From the NCBI GenBank assembly GCA_012510755.1, contig JAAZHL010000149.1:1-6864 (forward strand): DNA of 6,864 bases, in the 5' to 3' direction. This document shows, piece after piece, positions 1-6,113 of this stretch. Below the pieces are notes generated by a model. That model was not told the origin of the DNA. It ran no database searches and saw nothing but the letters and a program-made list of their open reading frames with translations. A program made the position numbers and the translations under genes. The DNA comes from Leucobacter sp. (GTDB lineage: Bacteria > Actinomycetota > Actinomycetes > Actinomycetales > Microbacteriaceae). Positions within the stretch are counted from its first letter, which is position 1. Each line of letters begins with the position of its first letter.

Positions 1-197
1 ATCCACACCTTGCCACCACGCTTGATGTGACGCGTCATGGCGATACGAGCGGACTCGATCTGACGGTTGGTCACGTAAGCAGGCGTCAGGGCTTGGATAC
101 CAAACTCACCGAACGTGACCTTGGTGCCGCCCTTGGCCTGTCCACTGCGCTTGGGGTGGTGCGGCTTGCGGTACTTGACTCGACGGGGAATCAGCAT
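1..197 (-). CDS. rplP: 50S ribosomal protein L16, N-terminal part (cut by window start)
   Basis: L16 is a large-subunit protein that binds 23S rRNA near the A-site tRNA and the peptidyl-transferase region. Reading the minus strand from the ATG at 197-195 gives 65 complete codons, beginning MLIPRRVKYRKPHHPKRSG and continuing to RHIKRGGKVWI at the window edge. This matches the basic N-terminus of L16 (full length about 138 residues in the family). No stop occurs, so the gene simply continues off the window. It starts 3 nt after the rpsC stop codon. Its Shine-Dalgarno GGAGAAG (204-210, minus) lies inside the last rpsC codons, so translation is probably coupled to rpsC. Identity is secure; only the C-terminal half is unseen. 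Confidence 0.97.
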   Translation of the reverse strand, partial: MLIPRRVKYRKPHHPKRSGQAKGGTKVTFGEFGIQALTPAYVTNRQIESARIAMTRHIKRGGKVW

Positions 198-200
198 GAC

Positions 201-959
201 TTACTTCTCCGCTCCTGCTGCAGCGGGTGCAGCCTCGGCCTGAGCGCCACGGGGCGCACGGCGACGGTCGCTGCGTTCGCGCGACGGCTTCTGGGCCGCC
301 TGCTCGCGAGCGAGTTCTTTGTTGGTGAGGTCACCCTTGTAGATCCAAACCTTCACGCCGATGCGGCCGAAGGTGGTCTTTGCCTCGTAGAAGCCGTAGT
401 CGATGTTCGCACGCAGGGTGTGCAGTGGCACGCGCCCTTCGCGGTAGAACTCCGAACGGCTCATCTCGGCGCCGCCAAGGCGACCTGAGACCTGAATACG
501 CACACCCTTCGCGCCTGCGCGCTGAGCACCCTGCAGACCCTTACGCATCGCGCGGCGGAATGCCACACGAGCTGCGAGCTGCTCGGCAATGCCCTGGGCA
601 ACCAGCTGAGCGTCAGCCTCGGGGTTCTTTACCTCGAGAATGTTCAGCTGAATCTGCTTACCGGTGAGCTTCTCGAGATCTGCGCGAATACGCTCAGCCT
701 CTGCACCACGGCGACCAATGACGATGCCGGGGCGTGCCGAGTGAATATCGACGCGAACACGGTCACGCGTGCGCTCGATCTCAATGCGGCTCACACCTGC
801 GCGGTCAAGCGTGGTGCTGAGGTGCTGACGAATCTTGATGTCTTCGGCGAGGTAATCAGCGTAACGCTGACCCTTCTTCGTCGAATCTGAGAACCAACGC
901 GATACGTGATCTGTGGTGATCCCAAGGCGGAAGCCGTAGGGATGAATCTTCTGGCCCAT
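201..959 (-). CDS. rpsC: 30S ribosomal protein S3
   Basis: S3 sits on the head of the 30S subunit at the mRNA entry tunnel and contributes to mRNA unwinding. The 252-aa product starts MGQKIHPYGFRLG, the family's N-terminal signature. A type-II KH domain spans roughly residues 38-107, with its GxxG loop as GRRG at 82-85. The S3 C-terminal domain follows, with GRLGGAEMSRSEFYREGRVPLHTL near 159-182. Residues from about 215 form a low-complexity basic then Ala-rich tail, making the protein about 20 aa longer than the E. coli protein (233 aa); such tails are common in actinobacteria. The ATG directly abuts the rplV stop (TAAATG, no gap). The Shine-Dalgarno GGGAG (968-972, minus) lies in the rplV 3' end, which suggests coupled translation. 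Confidence 0.98.
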   Translation of the reverse strand: MGQKIHPYGFRLGITTDHVSRWFSDSTKKGQRYADYLAEDIKIRQHLSTTLDRAGVSRIEIERTRDRVRVDIHSARPGIVIGRRGAEAERIRADLEKLTGKQIQLNILEVKNPEADAQLVAQGIAEQLAARVAFRRAMRKGLQGAQRAGAKGVRIQVSGRLGGAEMSRSEFYREGRVPLHTLRANIDYGFYEAKTTFGRIGVKVWIYKGDLTNKELAREQAAQKPSRERSDRRRAPRGAQAEAAPAAAGAEK

Positions 960-1343
960 TTATTTGGCTCCCTTCTTGGCGTTCGCGAGCTCATCGGCGC
1001 TCTGCAGAACGACCGTGATGTGGCTCGTGCGCTTGTTAATGCGGAATGCGCGACCCTGAGCGCGGGGGCGGAAACGCTTGAGCGTTGCGCCCGCGTCAAC
1101 GAACGCACGGGCAATAACGAGTTCGTCTTCGTTCAGACGAAGGTTCTCGTTGTCTGCCTTCACACGAGCGTTGGCAATGGCCGAGGCCACCAGCTTGTAG
1201 ACCGGCTCCGACGCTGCCTGCGGGGCGAACTTCAGAACAGCCAAAGCTTCCTGTGCGTTCTTGCCACGAATCAGATCAACGACACGACGGGCCTTCATGG
1301 GGGTAACGCGGATATGACGCACGCGTGCGATCGACTCCACCAT
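960..1343 (-). CDS. rplV: 50S ribosomal protein L22
   Basis: L22 is an early-assembly 23S rRNA-binding protein whose long beta-hairpin lines the nascent-peptide exit tunnel. The 127-aa product has the typical N-terminal VRHIRVTPMKARRVVDLIRGK (about residues 8-28). It also carries the basic hairpin region GATLKRFRPRAQGRAFRINKRTSHI near 85-109, the site where macrolide-resistance changes occur in other bacteria. No insertion or deletion is evident there. The ATG at 1343-1341 is preceded by a near-consensus AAGGAGG (1351-1357, minus) at 7-nt spacing, the strongest ribosome-binding site of the cluster. It lies 27 nt downstream of rpsS and its stop abuts rpsC. Confidence 0.98.
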   Translation of the reverse strand: MVESIARVRHIRVTPMKARRVVDLIRGKNAQEALAVLKFAPQAASEPVYKLVASAIANARVKADNENLRLNEDELVIARAFVDAGATLKRFRPRAQGRAFRINKRTSHITVVLQSADELANAKKGAK

Positions 1344-1370
1344 TTCTTCTCCTCCTTCACGTCACCGCGA

Positions 1371-1652
1371 CTAGCGGCGACGGCCCTTCTTGTCGTCTTT
1401 CACGTGACCACGGAAGGTGCGGGTCGGGGCGAACTCGCCCAACTTGTGACCAACCATGGTTTCCGTGACGAACACCGGAATGTGCTTGCGGCCGTCGTGC
1501 ACTGCGATGGTGTGTCCGAGCATTGCCAGAATGATCATCGAGCGACGTGACCAGGTCTTAATGACGTTGTTGGTACCAGCTTCGTTCTGGGCAACTACCT
1601 TGCTAAGCAGGTGGTTGTCAACGAAGGGGCCCTTCTTGAGACTACGAGGCAT
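1371..1652 (-). CDS. rpsS: 30S ribosomal protein S19
   Basis: S19 forms a complex with S13 in the 30S head and contacts 16S rRNA and the A-site tRNA side. The 93-aa product has the invariant start MPRSLKKGPF and the signature DGRKHIPVFVTETMVGHKLGEFAPTRTFRGH (about 53-83), ending in a basic KKGRRR tail. Position 42 is Leu (codon CTG, 1529-1527) in the stretch RSMIILAMLGH. E. coli and B. subtilis S19 have Pro in the corresponding IxP element, so this is an unusual substitution or possibly a base-call error (CCG to CTG is one transition). The Shine-Dalgarno AGGAG (1663-1667, minus) is about 10 nt from the ATG. The gap to rplB is 24 nt and to rplV 27 nt. Confidence 0.98.
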   Translation of the reverse strand: MPRSLKKGPFVDNHLLSKVVAQNEAGTNNVIKTWSRRSMIILAMLGHTIAVHDGRKHIPVFVTETMVGHKLGEFAPTRTFRGHVKDDKKGRRR

Positions 1653-1676
1653 CTTCTATTTACTCCTACCTGCCGA

Positions 1677-2513
1677 TTAACGCTTTTTGCCAGTGGTACG
1701 GCGACGCACGATGAGCTTGTCGCTCTCTTTGTTCGCCTTGCGCGTGCGGCCTTCTTTCTGACCCCACGGGCTCACCGGGTGACGACCACCTGAGGTGCGG
1801 CCTTCGCCACCACCGTGCGGGTGATCGACCGGGTTCATGACAACACCACGGACTGTCGGGCGAACGCCCTTCCACCGCATACGGCCTGCCTTGCCCCAGT
1901 TGATGTTGGCCTGCTCTGAGTTGCCAACTTCACCAACGGTTGCGCGGCAACGCGCGTCGACGTTGCGAATTTCACCCGAGGGCAGACGCAGCTGCGCGTA
2001 GGGGCCGTCTTTCGCGACGAGACGCACCGAAGCGCCAGCCGAACGAGCGAGCTTCGCGCCGCCACCGGGCTTCAGCTCAATCGCGTGAATCACGGTACCG
2101 GTCGGAATGTTCTTGAGCGGCAGGTTGTTGCCCGGCTTGATATCGGCCGAGGCACCTGACTCAACAACGTCGCCCTGCTTCAGCTTGTTGGGCGCGAGAA
2201 TGTAACGCTTCGTGCCATCAACAAAGTGCAGCAGCGCAATGCGCGCGGTGCGGTTGGGATCGTACTCAATGTGTGCAACCTTGGCGTTCACACCGTCTTT
2301 GTCATTGCGACGGAAGTCGATGACGCGGTACTGGCGCTTGTGGCCACCACCAATGTGACGGGTAGTGATGCGACCTTGGTTGTTGCGACCGCCAGTTTTC
2401 GGCAGCGGACGCAGCAGCGACTTCTCTGGGGTCGAGCGGGTGATCTCAGCGAAATCGGCAACGCTCGAGCCACGACGACCCGAGGTCGTCGGCTTGTACT
2501 TACGAATAGCCAT
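1677..2513 (-). CDS. rplB: 50S ribosomal protein L2
   Basis: L2 is a highly conserved 23S rRNA-binding protein needed for subunit association and an intact peptidyl-transferase centre. The 278-aa product is of normal family length (about 275). It shows the N-terminal MAIRKYKPTTSGRRGSS, the OB-fold/SH3 region with RITTRHIGGGHKRQYRVIDFRR (about 48-69), and the signature NPVDHPHGGGEGRTSGGR (about 227-244). That signature includes the functionally important His corresponding to E. coli His229. The C-terminus is a basic RRRTTGKKR. A GAAGGA Shine-Dalgarno lies at 2519-2524 (minus), 5 nt from the ATG. Spacers are 23 nt to rplW upstream and 24 nt to rpsS downstream, consistent with one polycistronic mRNA. 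Confidence 0.98.
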   Translation of the reverse strand: MAIRKYKPTTSGRRGSSVADFAEITRSTPEKSLLRPLPKTGGRNNQGRITTRHIGGGHKRQYRVIDFRRNDKDGVNAKVAHIEYDPNRTARIALLHFVDGTKRYILAPNKLKQGDVVESGASADIKPGNNLPLKNIPTGTVIHAIELKPGGGAKLARSAGASVRLVAKDGPYAQLRLPSGEIRNVDARCRATVGEVGNSEQANINWGKAGRMRWKGVRPTVRGVVMNPVDHPHGGGEGRTSGGRHPVSPWGQKEGRTRKANKESDKLIVRRRTTGKKR

Positions 2514-2536
2514 ATTGTTCCTTCTTCGCTTCCGAC

Positions 2537-2836
2537 CTACAGCGCAGCCGTGAAGATGTCGATGGTGCCCGACTTCAGGGTGACAATGGCACGCTTGGTG
2601 TCTTTGCGCTTGCCCAGGCCGAACTTGGTGCGGCGGGTCTTACCCTTGCGGTTGAGCGTGTTGATCTTGTCGACCTTCACACCGAAGACCTGCTCAATTG
2701 CGAGCTTGATCTCGGTCTTGCTCGCGGTCGGTGCAACCTCAAAGGTGTACTGACCGTTCTGGTCGATCATGCCGTAGCTCTTCTCAGAGACGATCGGACG
2801 AATGATGACGTCGTGTTGCGACTTGTTCAGGCTCAC
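2537..2836 (-). CDS. rplW: 50S ribosomal protein L23 (GTG start)
   Basis: L23 lies at the peptide exit tunnel and is the docking site for trigger factor and SRP. The 99-aa product begins (M)SLNKSQHDVIIRPIVSEKSY, the standard N-terminal IIRPxxSEKS motif. Its basic extended loop NTLNRKGKTRRTKFGLGKRKDTKRAIVTL covers about 59-87. The initiation codon is GTG at 2836-2834; it is supported by AAGGAGG at 2844-2850 (minus) with 7-nt spacing and by full family alignment. The GTG overlaps the rplD stop as GTGA (4-nt overlap), a classic arrangement for translational coupling that would help keep L4 and L23 stoichiometric. No odd residues were noticed. Confidence 0.97.
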   Translation of the reverse strand: MSLNKSQHDVIIRPIVSEKSYGMIDQNGQYTFEVAPTASKTEIKLAIEQVFGVKVDKINTLNRKGKTRRTKFGLGKRKDTKRAIVTLKSGTIDIFTAAL

Positions 2837-3486
2837 TTCGAGGCCTCCTTCTGGCCACGTGCCTCGACGAATCCGTCGAAAGCGGCCTTGGTGAACACGA
2901 GGTCGTCGCTGACGACGACGTCGTATGCGTTCAACTGATCCCAGGTGAGCACGTGCACGTTCACGAGGTTGCGCAGGCTCAGAGCGCTGAGATCGTCTTC
3001 ACGATCGAGCACTACAAGCACACGACGACCTGGCGCAACTGCTGCGAGAGCCTCGCGTGCAGCCTTCGTGCTGGGCTTCGAGTCGATCGAGAACGACTCG
3101 AGCACGTGCAAGCGGTTCGCGCGAACGCGGTCGCTCAGCAAGCCGATGAGTGCCGCAGCAATCATCTTCTTGGGGGTGCGCTGCGAGTAGTCGCGGGGCA
3201 CTGGCCCGTGCACGACGCCGCCGCCGCGGTGCTGAGGCATACGAACCGAACCCTGACGAGCGCGGCCGGTGCCCTTCTGCTTGAACGGCTTTGCACCTGA
3301 ACCGCTGACTTCGCCGCGGCCCTTGGTCTTGTGGGTGCCCTGGCGCGCAGCTGCGAGCTGTGCGGTCACCACCTGGTGAATCAGGGGCACGTTGGTTTCT
3401 GCACCGAAGAGAGCTTCAGGAAGATCGACCGAACCGGCCTTCTTGCCCTTGACATCAATAACTTCGAGCTTGGTTGCGGTAGCCAT
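2833..3486 (-). CDS. rplD: 50S ribosomal protein L4
   Basis: L4 binds 23S rRNA domain I early in assembly, and its extended loop reaches the exit tunnel next to L22. The 217-aa product has the loop motif GSGAKPFKQKGTGRARQGSVRMPQHRGGGVVHGP at about 62-95, the region contacting the tunnel and macrolides. The globular domain follows, with KKMIAAALIGLLSDR (106-120) and the C-terminal LNAYDVVVSDDLVFTKAAF segment. In E. coli L4 also represses the S10 operon through its leader; whether this happens here cannot be judged. The ATG is 3 nt after the rplC stop, with AAGGGGG (3495-3501, minus) inside the rplC 3' end as ribosome-binding site. Its own stop overlaps the rplW start. Confidence 0.98.
   Translation of the reverse strand: MATATKLEVIDVKGKKAGSVDLPEALFGAETNVPLIHQVVTAQLAAARQGTHKTKGRGEVSGSGAKPFKQKGTGRARQGSVRMPQHRGGGVVHGPVPRDYSQRTPKKMIAAALIGLLSDRVRANRLHVLESFSIDSKPSTKAAREALAAVAPGRRVLVVLDREDDLSALSLRNLVNVHVLTWDQLNAYDVVVSDDLVFTKAAFDGFVEARGQKEASK
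2844..2850 (-). promoter_or_regulatory. Ribosome-binding site deciding the GTG start of rplW
   Basis: A consensus AAGGAGG on the minus strand lies within the last codons of rplD, 7 nt before the GTG at 2836. It fixes this non-ATG start and implies that ribosomes finishing rplD can reinitiate on rplW. Confidence 0.8.
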
Positions 3487-3489
3487 GAA

Positions 3490-4146
3490 CTACGCCCCCT
3501 TCACTGCGTTGCGAACGAATACGAGACGACCGCGGCCACCAGGAACTGCACCCTTGACGAGCAGCAGACCCTTCTCGGCGTCGATTGCCTGAATGACGAG
3601 GTTCTGCACGGTCACGCGGTCATTACCCATGCGACCAGCCATCTTCTGGCCACGGAACACACGACCCGGGGTCGCAGCGCCGCCGACCGAACCCGGCTTG
3701 CGGTGGTTGCGGTGAGCACCGTGCGAAGCAGAAACGCCAGCAAAGTTGTGACGCTTCATGGCGCCAGCGAAGCCCTTGCCCTTCGAGGTGCCAACGACGT
3801 CGATCTTCTGACCGGCTTCGAAGGTGCCATCGACGGTGAGCTCTTGGCCCAGCGCGTATTCAGCAGCATCAGCGGTGCGCACCTCGGTGAGGTGGCGACG
3901 CGGCGTGACGCCTGCCTTTTCGAAGTGACCAGCAGTGGGCTGGTTCACCTTGCGGGGGTCGATCTGGCCCGCAGCGATCTGCACGGCGCTGTAGCCGTCG
4001 ACCTCTGGGGTGCGAATCTGGGTGACCACGTTGGGTGCCACCTCAATAACGGTCACGGGAACGACGTTGCCGTTCTCGTCCCAAACCTGGGTCATGCCGA
4101 GCTTCGTGCCGAGCAGGCCCTTGACGTTGCGTTCTACCTTTGACAT
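3490..4146 (-). CDS. rplC: 50S ribosomal protein L3
   Basis: L3 is a primary 23S rRNA-binding protein that initiates 50S assembly and reaches the peptidyl-transferase centre. The 218-aa product begins MSKVERNVKGLLGTKLGMTQVW and carries GTSKGKGFAGAMKRHNF (119-135) and TPGRVFRGQKMAGRMGNDRVTVQN (159-182), all diagnostic. The residue matching E. coli Gln150, which PrmB methylates in Proteobacteria, is Ala159 here (GSVGGAATPG). That modification is therefore not expected; I believe lack of this Gln is usual for actinobacterial L3. The ATG at 4146-4144 has GGGGG (4155-4159, minus) at 8-nt spacing just after the rpsJ stop; the gap to rpsJ is 13 nt. Confidence 0.98.
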   Translation of the reverse strand: MSKVERNVKGLLGTKLGMTQVWDENGNVVPVTVIEVAPNVVTQIRTPEVDGYSAVQIAAGQIDPRKVNQPTAGHFEKAGVTPRRHLTEVRTADAAEYALGQELTVDGTFEAGQKIDVVGTSKGKGFAGAMKRHNFAGVSASHGAHRNHRKPGSVGGAATPGRVFRGQKMAGRMGNDRVTVQNLVIQAIDAEKGLLLVKGAVPGGRGRLVFVRNAVKGA

Positions 4147-4159
4147 CTTCGAGACCCCC

Positions 4160-4468
4160 TTACAGCTTGATCTCGATGTTGACGTCAGCAGGCAGGTCGA
4201 GGCGCATCAGCGAATCGACAGCTTTAGGGGTCGGATCAACGATGTCGATCCGACGCTTGTGCGTGCGCTTCTCAAAGTGCTCGCGGCTGTCCTTGTACTT
4301 GTGCGGTGAGCGGATCACAGCGATGACGTTCTTCTCGGTGGGGAGCGGCACGGGGCCGATCACGGTTGCACCCGCGCGGGTGACGGTGTCGACAATCTTG
4401 CGTGCCGAGCTATCGATGACCTCGTGGTCATACGACTTCAGTCGAATGCGGATCTTTTGGGCCGCCAT
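4160..4468 (-). CDS. rpsJ: 30S ribosomal protein S10, first gene of the operon
   Basis: S10 is a 30S head protein and, with NusB, part of the antitermination complex on rRNA operons. I place the start at the ATG 4468-4466, giving 102 aa beginning MAAQKIRIRLKSYDHEVID, exactly the family length and N-terminus. The signature SPHKYKDSREHFEKRTHKRRIDI (about 54-76) and the C-terminal LPADVNIEIKL are present. An in-frame ATG 60 nt upstream would add 20 charged residues foreign to the family and is rejected. The ribosome-binding site is only a purine-rich AAAGAGAG (4476-4483, minus), weaker than those of the downstream genes. Being first in the series, its 5' side should contain the operon promoter and leader. 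Confidence 0.97.
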   Translation of the reverse strand: MAAQKIRIRLKSYDHEVIDSSARKIVDTVTRAGATVIGPVPLPTEKNVIAVIRSPHKYKDSREHFEKRTHKRRIDIVDPTPKAVDSLMRLDLPADVNIEIKL

Positions 4469-4475
4469 AGACTTT

Positions 4476-4483
4476 CTCTCTTT
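4476..4483 (-). promoter_or_regulatory. Weak purine-rich ribosome-binding site of rpsJ
   Basis: The minus strand reads AAAGAGAG, 7 nt before the ATG at 4468. It is the best anti-16S match near either candidate start and supports the internal ATG over the one at 4528. It is clearly weaker than the AAGGAGG sites of rplV and rplW. Confidence 0.6.
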
Positions 4484-4583
4484 CTGATTGCGTCGTACTG
4501 TGTGCACTTCATCTCGTCTTTTAGACAAGGATCGGCGCGCCCAGCATTGGACGTCTTGCGTATCAGCGCCCTGGCATTCATGA

Positions 4584-4611
4584 AGAATGACATTCGCTGT
4601 TCACCTGTCAA
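4584..4611 (-). promoter_or_regulatory. Candidate promoter of the S10 operon
   Basis: On the minus strand a perfect -35 hexamer TTGACA (4611-4606) is followed after 16 nt by CATTCT (4589-4584), which keeps the most conserved -10 positions (A at 2, T at 6). Transcription would begin near 4577 and give a leader of about 109 nt before rpsJ. The -10 is imperfect and overlaps a small inverted repeat, CATTC/GAATG (4575-4589), with TTCATGAA at its centre. The -35 is convincing and the position is sensible, but other weaker -10 choices exist nearby. Confidence 0.45.
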
Positions 4612-4702
4612 ACGCGCACATGATCGCAAGCCGGTGAAGCCCGGTTCGACGAACGCTGTGAGCGTGGTGTTCGCTGCCCGCGGCCTAGACTCAAAGACTA
4701 TG

Positions 4703-4717
4703 CACTGCCTGGCAGTG
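4703..4717. promoter_or_regulatory. Perfect short palindrome, operator-like
   Basis: CACTGCC and GGCAGTG are separated by a single T, giving a 15-nt perfect inverted repeat of 7-bp arms. It is about 90 nt upstream of the candidate S10 -35 box and could be a dimeric-regulator site or just a cruciform-prone sequence. It has no T-tract and a 1-nt spacer, so it is not a terminator. No regulator can be named. Confidence 0.35.
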
Positions 4718-4787
4718 ATTCCCGCGCATGCGAGAAGTACTGAACCTGTCTATTCTGACATGGGTTTAGTGTTCTTTGCAACCCGGG

Positions 4788-4922
4788 CGTGTCGCGCGTT
4801 TCGCGCGCACCCCCTAACACGCCCCACAGAGTCCGACGCGGGCTCTGGACGAGGCCGCTCGAGAGCCAGAAGTGGCTCCCGCACCAAACGGCCTTGTCCG
4901 TGTCACGCGCTTCGCGCGCGCC
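4788..4922. repeat. Pair of 24-bp imperfect direct repeats with GC hairpin
   Basis: Two copies, 4788-4811 and 4899-4922, both begin CGTGTC and contain TTCGCGCGC. They agree at 21 of 24 positions by hand count. Copy 1 contains a perfect hairpin, CGCGCG-TTT-CGCGCG (4793-4807). In between lies a further hairpin, GAGCCA-GAAG-TGGCTC (4863-4878). The second copy runs directly into the 8-bp tandem array. They look like pieces of a larger intergenic repeat family. Confidence 0.6.
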
Positions 4923-5002
4923 ACCGGGCCACCGGGCCACCGGGCCGCCGAGCCACCACCGGGCTGCCGGGCCGCCGGGCCACCTGGCCACCGGGCCGCC
5001 GG
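4922..5002. repeat. Tandem array of 8-bp GC-rich units
   Basis: About ten units of consensus CACCGGGC (variants CGCCGGGC, TGCCGGGC, CGCCGAGC, CACCTGGC) run head to tail over 81 nt, with one extra CAC at 4954-4956 breaking the phase. On the minus strand this would read as repeated Ala-Arg-Trp-Pro-Gly-Gly, which is a by-product of the repeat. Such slippage-prone arrays vary in length between strains. No function is evident. Confidence 0.85.
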
Positions 5003-5011
5003 CACTACGAG

Positions 5012-5068
5012 AACCTTTCTGCGATTCACAACCTCATTCCACGCCATTCGAGGTCATAGAACGCAGAT
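5012..5068 (+). repeat. 57-nt palindromic element, copy 1
   Basis: The element starts AACCTTTCTGCGAT and ends CGCAGAT. Outer arms TCTGCG (5018-5023) and CGCAGA (5062-5067) and inner arms ACCTC (5031-5035) and GAGGT (5050-5054) can pair, with a 7/7 internal loop and a 14-nt apical loop. A second copy with the same total length lies at 6226-6282 in opposite orientation, with 41 of 57 positions identical by hand count. This copy is the more decayed palindrome. It lies 76 nt beyond the stop codon of the minus-strand gene at 5145. Confidence 0.7.
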
Positions 5069-5144
5069 CGCCCTCACACGGGATGCGCCTCGCCCGCACT
5101 GAATGGTCTTCGCCCAACCGCTGCCGCGATCCTCGCCCCGCAAG

Positions 5145-5969
5145 CTAGCGTTTCTTCAGATGCATTCCAAGCCCAATTGCCTGCATGATCTTCAGCTGCA
5201 CCGCAGGCCAGTCGAACATCACCTCGACATACCCCACTCTGATGATTTCGTAGCCCCGCTGCCTCAGCTCAAAGTCGTGCGCATTATCGAGCCGCCGCTG
5301 CTTGCCCTCATGTTGGGAACCGTCAATCAGCAGAATAAGGCGATCACCGATGAGATAATCTACGCGATGCCCCAGCACCCATGCCTGAGGAACTATGCGA
5401 AGCTTCAACCATGCGAGCCGCAGTCGAACAAACGACTCCAGGCCAGAGTCAGCAAATCGGCTGACGTTCGCCAGCACCTGACTGGCCACCCCGTTGAAGG
5501 GCAACCGCTGCAAGCGAGGGTAGTCGATGAGATTTTTGTTGAGCGCAGAATCCCACACGGCGACTGCCTGCTCCATTGGCAGACAGTGCGCGACGACATT
5601 GAGCACGTTTTCAAGGGGGTCTTCGAGCATGTCTGGGCCTCTTGGAATAAGCGGTCTTCTCCAGTGCAGTACGGCTTCTGACAGCTGACGGTGCGCGCCC
5701 TTATGGCGCACAGCATAATGAGCCGCGTTCTCTGCATTCTCAGTGCTCCAAAGCCCGAGTCTACGAGCCGCCGTGACACAACTTACGACGAGGCCGTGTT
5801 GAGCAGCAAGCAGTAGCTGAGGATCGCAATTCGGCCGCGCAACCCAGCCCTTGCGTGGGCGAGTCAACCGCCCCTCTGATACCGCCCTGTGTATTGAGTA
5901 CCTCGTCCAGCCGGCACCCAATAGAGTGCTGCTTCTCACGATGCCTTGGGTGTGTAAAAGTGCGCTCAT
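5145..5969 (-). CDS. AbiEi-type antitoxin-like winged helix fused to DUF559 (Vsr-like) nuclease domain
   Basis: The 274-aa product starts at the ATG 5969-5967 (MSALLHTQGIVRSSTLL). Residues 1-50 look like the AbiEi N-terminal winged helix, with a GWVARP element at 41-46. VVSCVTAARRLGLW (61-74) matches the segment following it in this family. Residues about 172-268 resemble DUF559, a PD-(D/E)XK/Vsr-related fold: SGLES (175-179), VDYLIGD (203-209), LILLIDGSQH (211-220), HDFELRQRGYEIIRVGY (231-247) and DW at 253-254. The acidic residue that commonly precedes hydrophobic-D-G in this family is Leu214 here, so nuclease activity may be reduced or lost. Such fusions are common, solitary and functionally uncharacterised in actinobacteria; no AbiEii toxin gene is visible here. 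An upstream extension of 76 codons to 6197 was rejected because it translates GC-rich repeats. Codon choice is less GC-rich than in the ribosomal genes. Confidence 0.85.
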   Translation of the reverse strand: MSALLHTQGIVRSSTLLGAGWTRYSIHRAVSEGRLTRPRKGWVARPNCDPQLLLAAQHGLVVSCVTAARRLGLWSTENAENAAHYAVRHKGAHRQLSEAVLHWRRPLIPRGPDMLEDPLENVLNVVAHCLPMEQAVAVWDSALNKNLIDYPRLQRLPFNGVASQVLANVSRFADSGLESFVRLRLAWLKLRIVPQAWVLGHRVDYLIGDRLILLIDGSQHEGKQRRLDNAHDFELRQRGYEIIRVGYVEVMFDWPAVQLKIMQAIGLGMHLKKR

Positions 5970-5975
5970 GTAGCC

Positions 5976-6003
5976 ATAATGCAGAGTGGCCACGGCGGTC
6001 CAA
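5976..6003 (-). promoter_or_regulatory. Candidate leaderless promoter of the AbiEi/DUF559 gene
   Basis: On the minus strand, TTGGAC (6003-5998), a 16-nt spacer and CATTAT (5981-5976) precede the ATG at 5969 by 6 nt. Transcription would therefore begin at or next to the A of ATG, giving a leaderless mRNA, which is frequent in actinobacteria. No Shine-Dalgarno is present before this ATG, in line with that. The -35 match is modest. Confidence 0.45.
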
Positions 6004-6113
6004 GGCCGGAGCACCGAATCTGCGTATAACCTCGCGAAAGATCTTGCTGTGCACGACAAATGGCGGTTTGCGAGCCCGCGCCCGCAAGACCACGCCGCGC
6101 CGGCACACCGCTC

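Larger units (their letters stand above)
4469..5144. other. Gene-free region between rpsJ and the AbiEi/DUF559 gene
   Basis: This 676-nt stretch holds the S10 leader and promoter (about 4469-4611), a palindrome at 4703-4717, two imperfect direct repeats with GC hairpins (4788-4811 and 4899-4922), a GAGCCA/TGGCTC hairpin with GAAG loop (4863-4878), an 8-bp tandem array (4922-5002) and palindromic element copy 1 (5012-5068). Open frames across it are made of repeat-encoded Arg/Trp/Pro/Gly strings and resemble no protein, so I see no gene. The fusA/tuf genes that usually precede rpsJ in actinobacteria are absent here. No terminator with a T-tract was found downstream of the minus-strand gene at 5145. 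Confidence 0.75.

Noticed and set aside
906..1550. 214-codon plus-strand open frame
   Set aside because: Antisense to rplV, with parts of rpsC and rpsS; no family features.
3331..4143. 270-codon plus-strand open frame
   Set aside because: It lies wholly antisense to rplC and the start of rplD, whose products are unmistakable. GC-rich codon structure leaves long open antisense frames, and the product resembles nothing.
4469..4528. Upstream ATG adding 20 residues to S10
   Set aside because: S10 proteins are about 102 aa and begin at the internal Met; the extra residues are charged filler with no family match.
4698..4991. Minus-strand frame rich in Ala-Arg-Trp-Pro-Gly-Gly
   Set aside because: It is a translation of the 8-bp tandem array and adjoining repeats, with no ribosome-binding site or domain.
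5103..5681. 192-codon plus-strand open frame
   Set aside because: Antisense to the AbiEi/DUF559 gene, whose conserved motifs are clear on the minus strand.
5145..5969. Complete AbiE toxin-antitoxin pair
   Set aside because: Only the AbiEi-like N-terminal domain is present, fused to DUF559. No adjacent AbiEii nucleotidyltransferase gene is seen on either side within the window.
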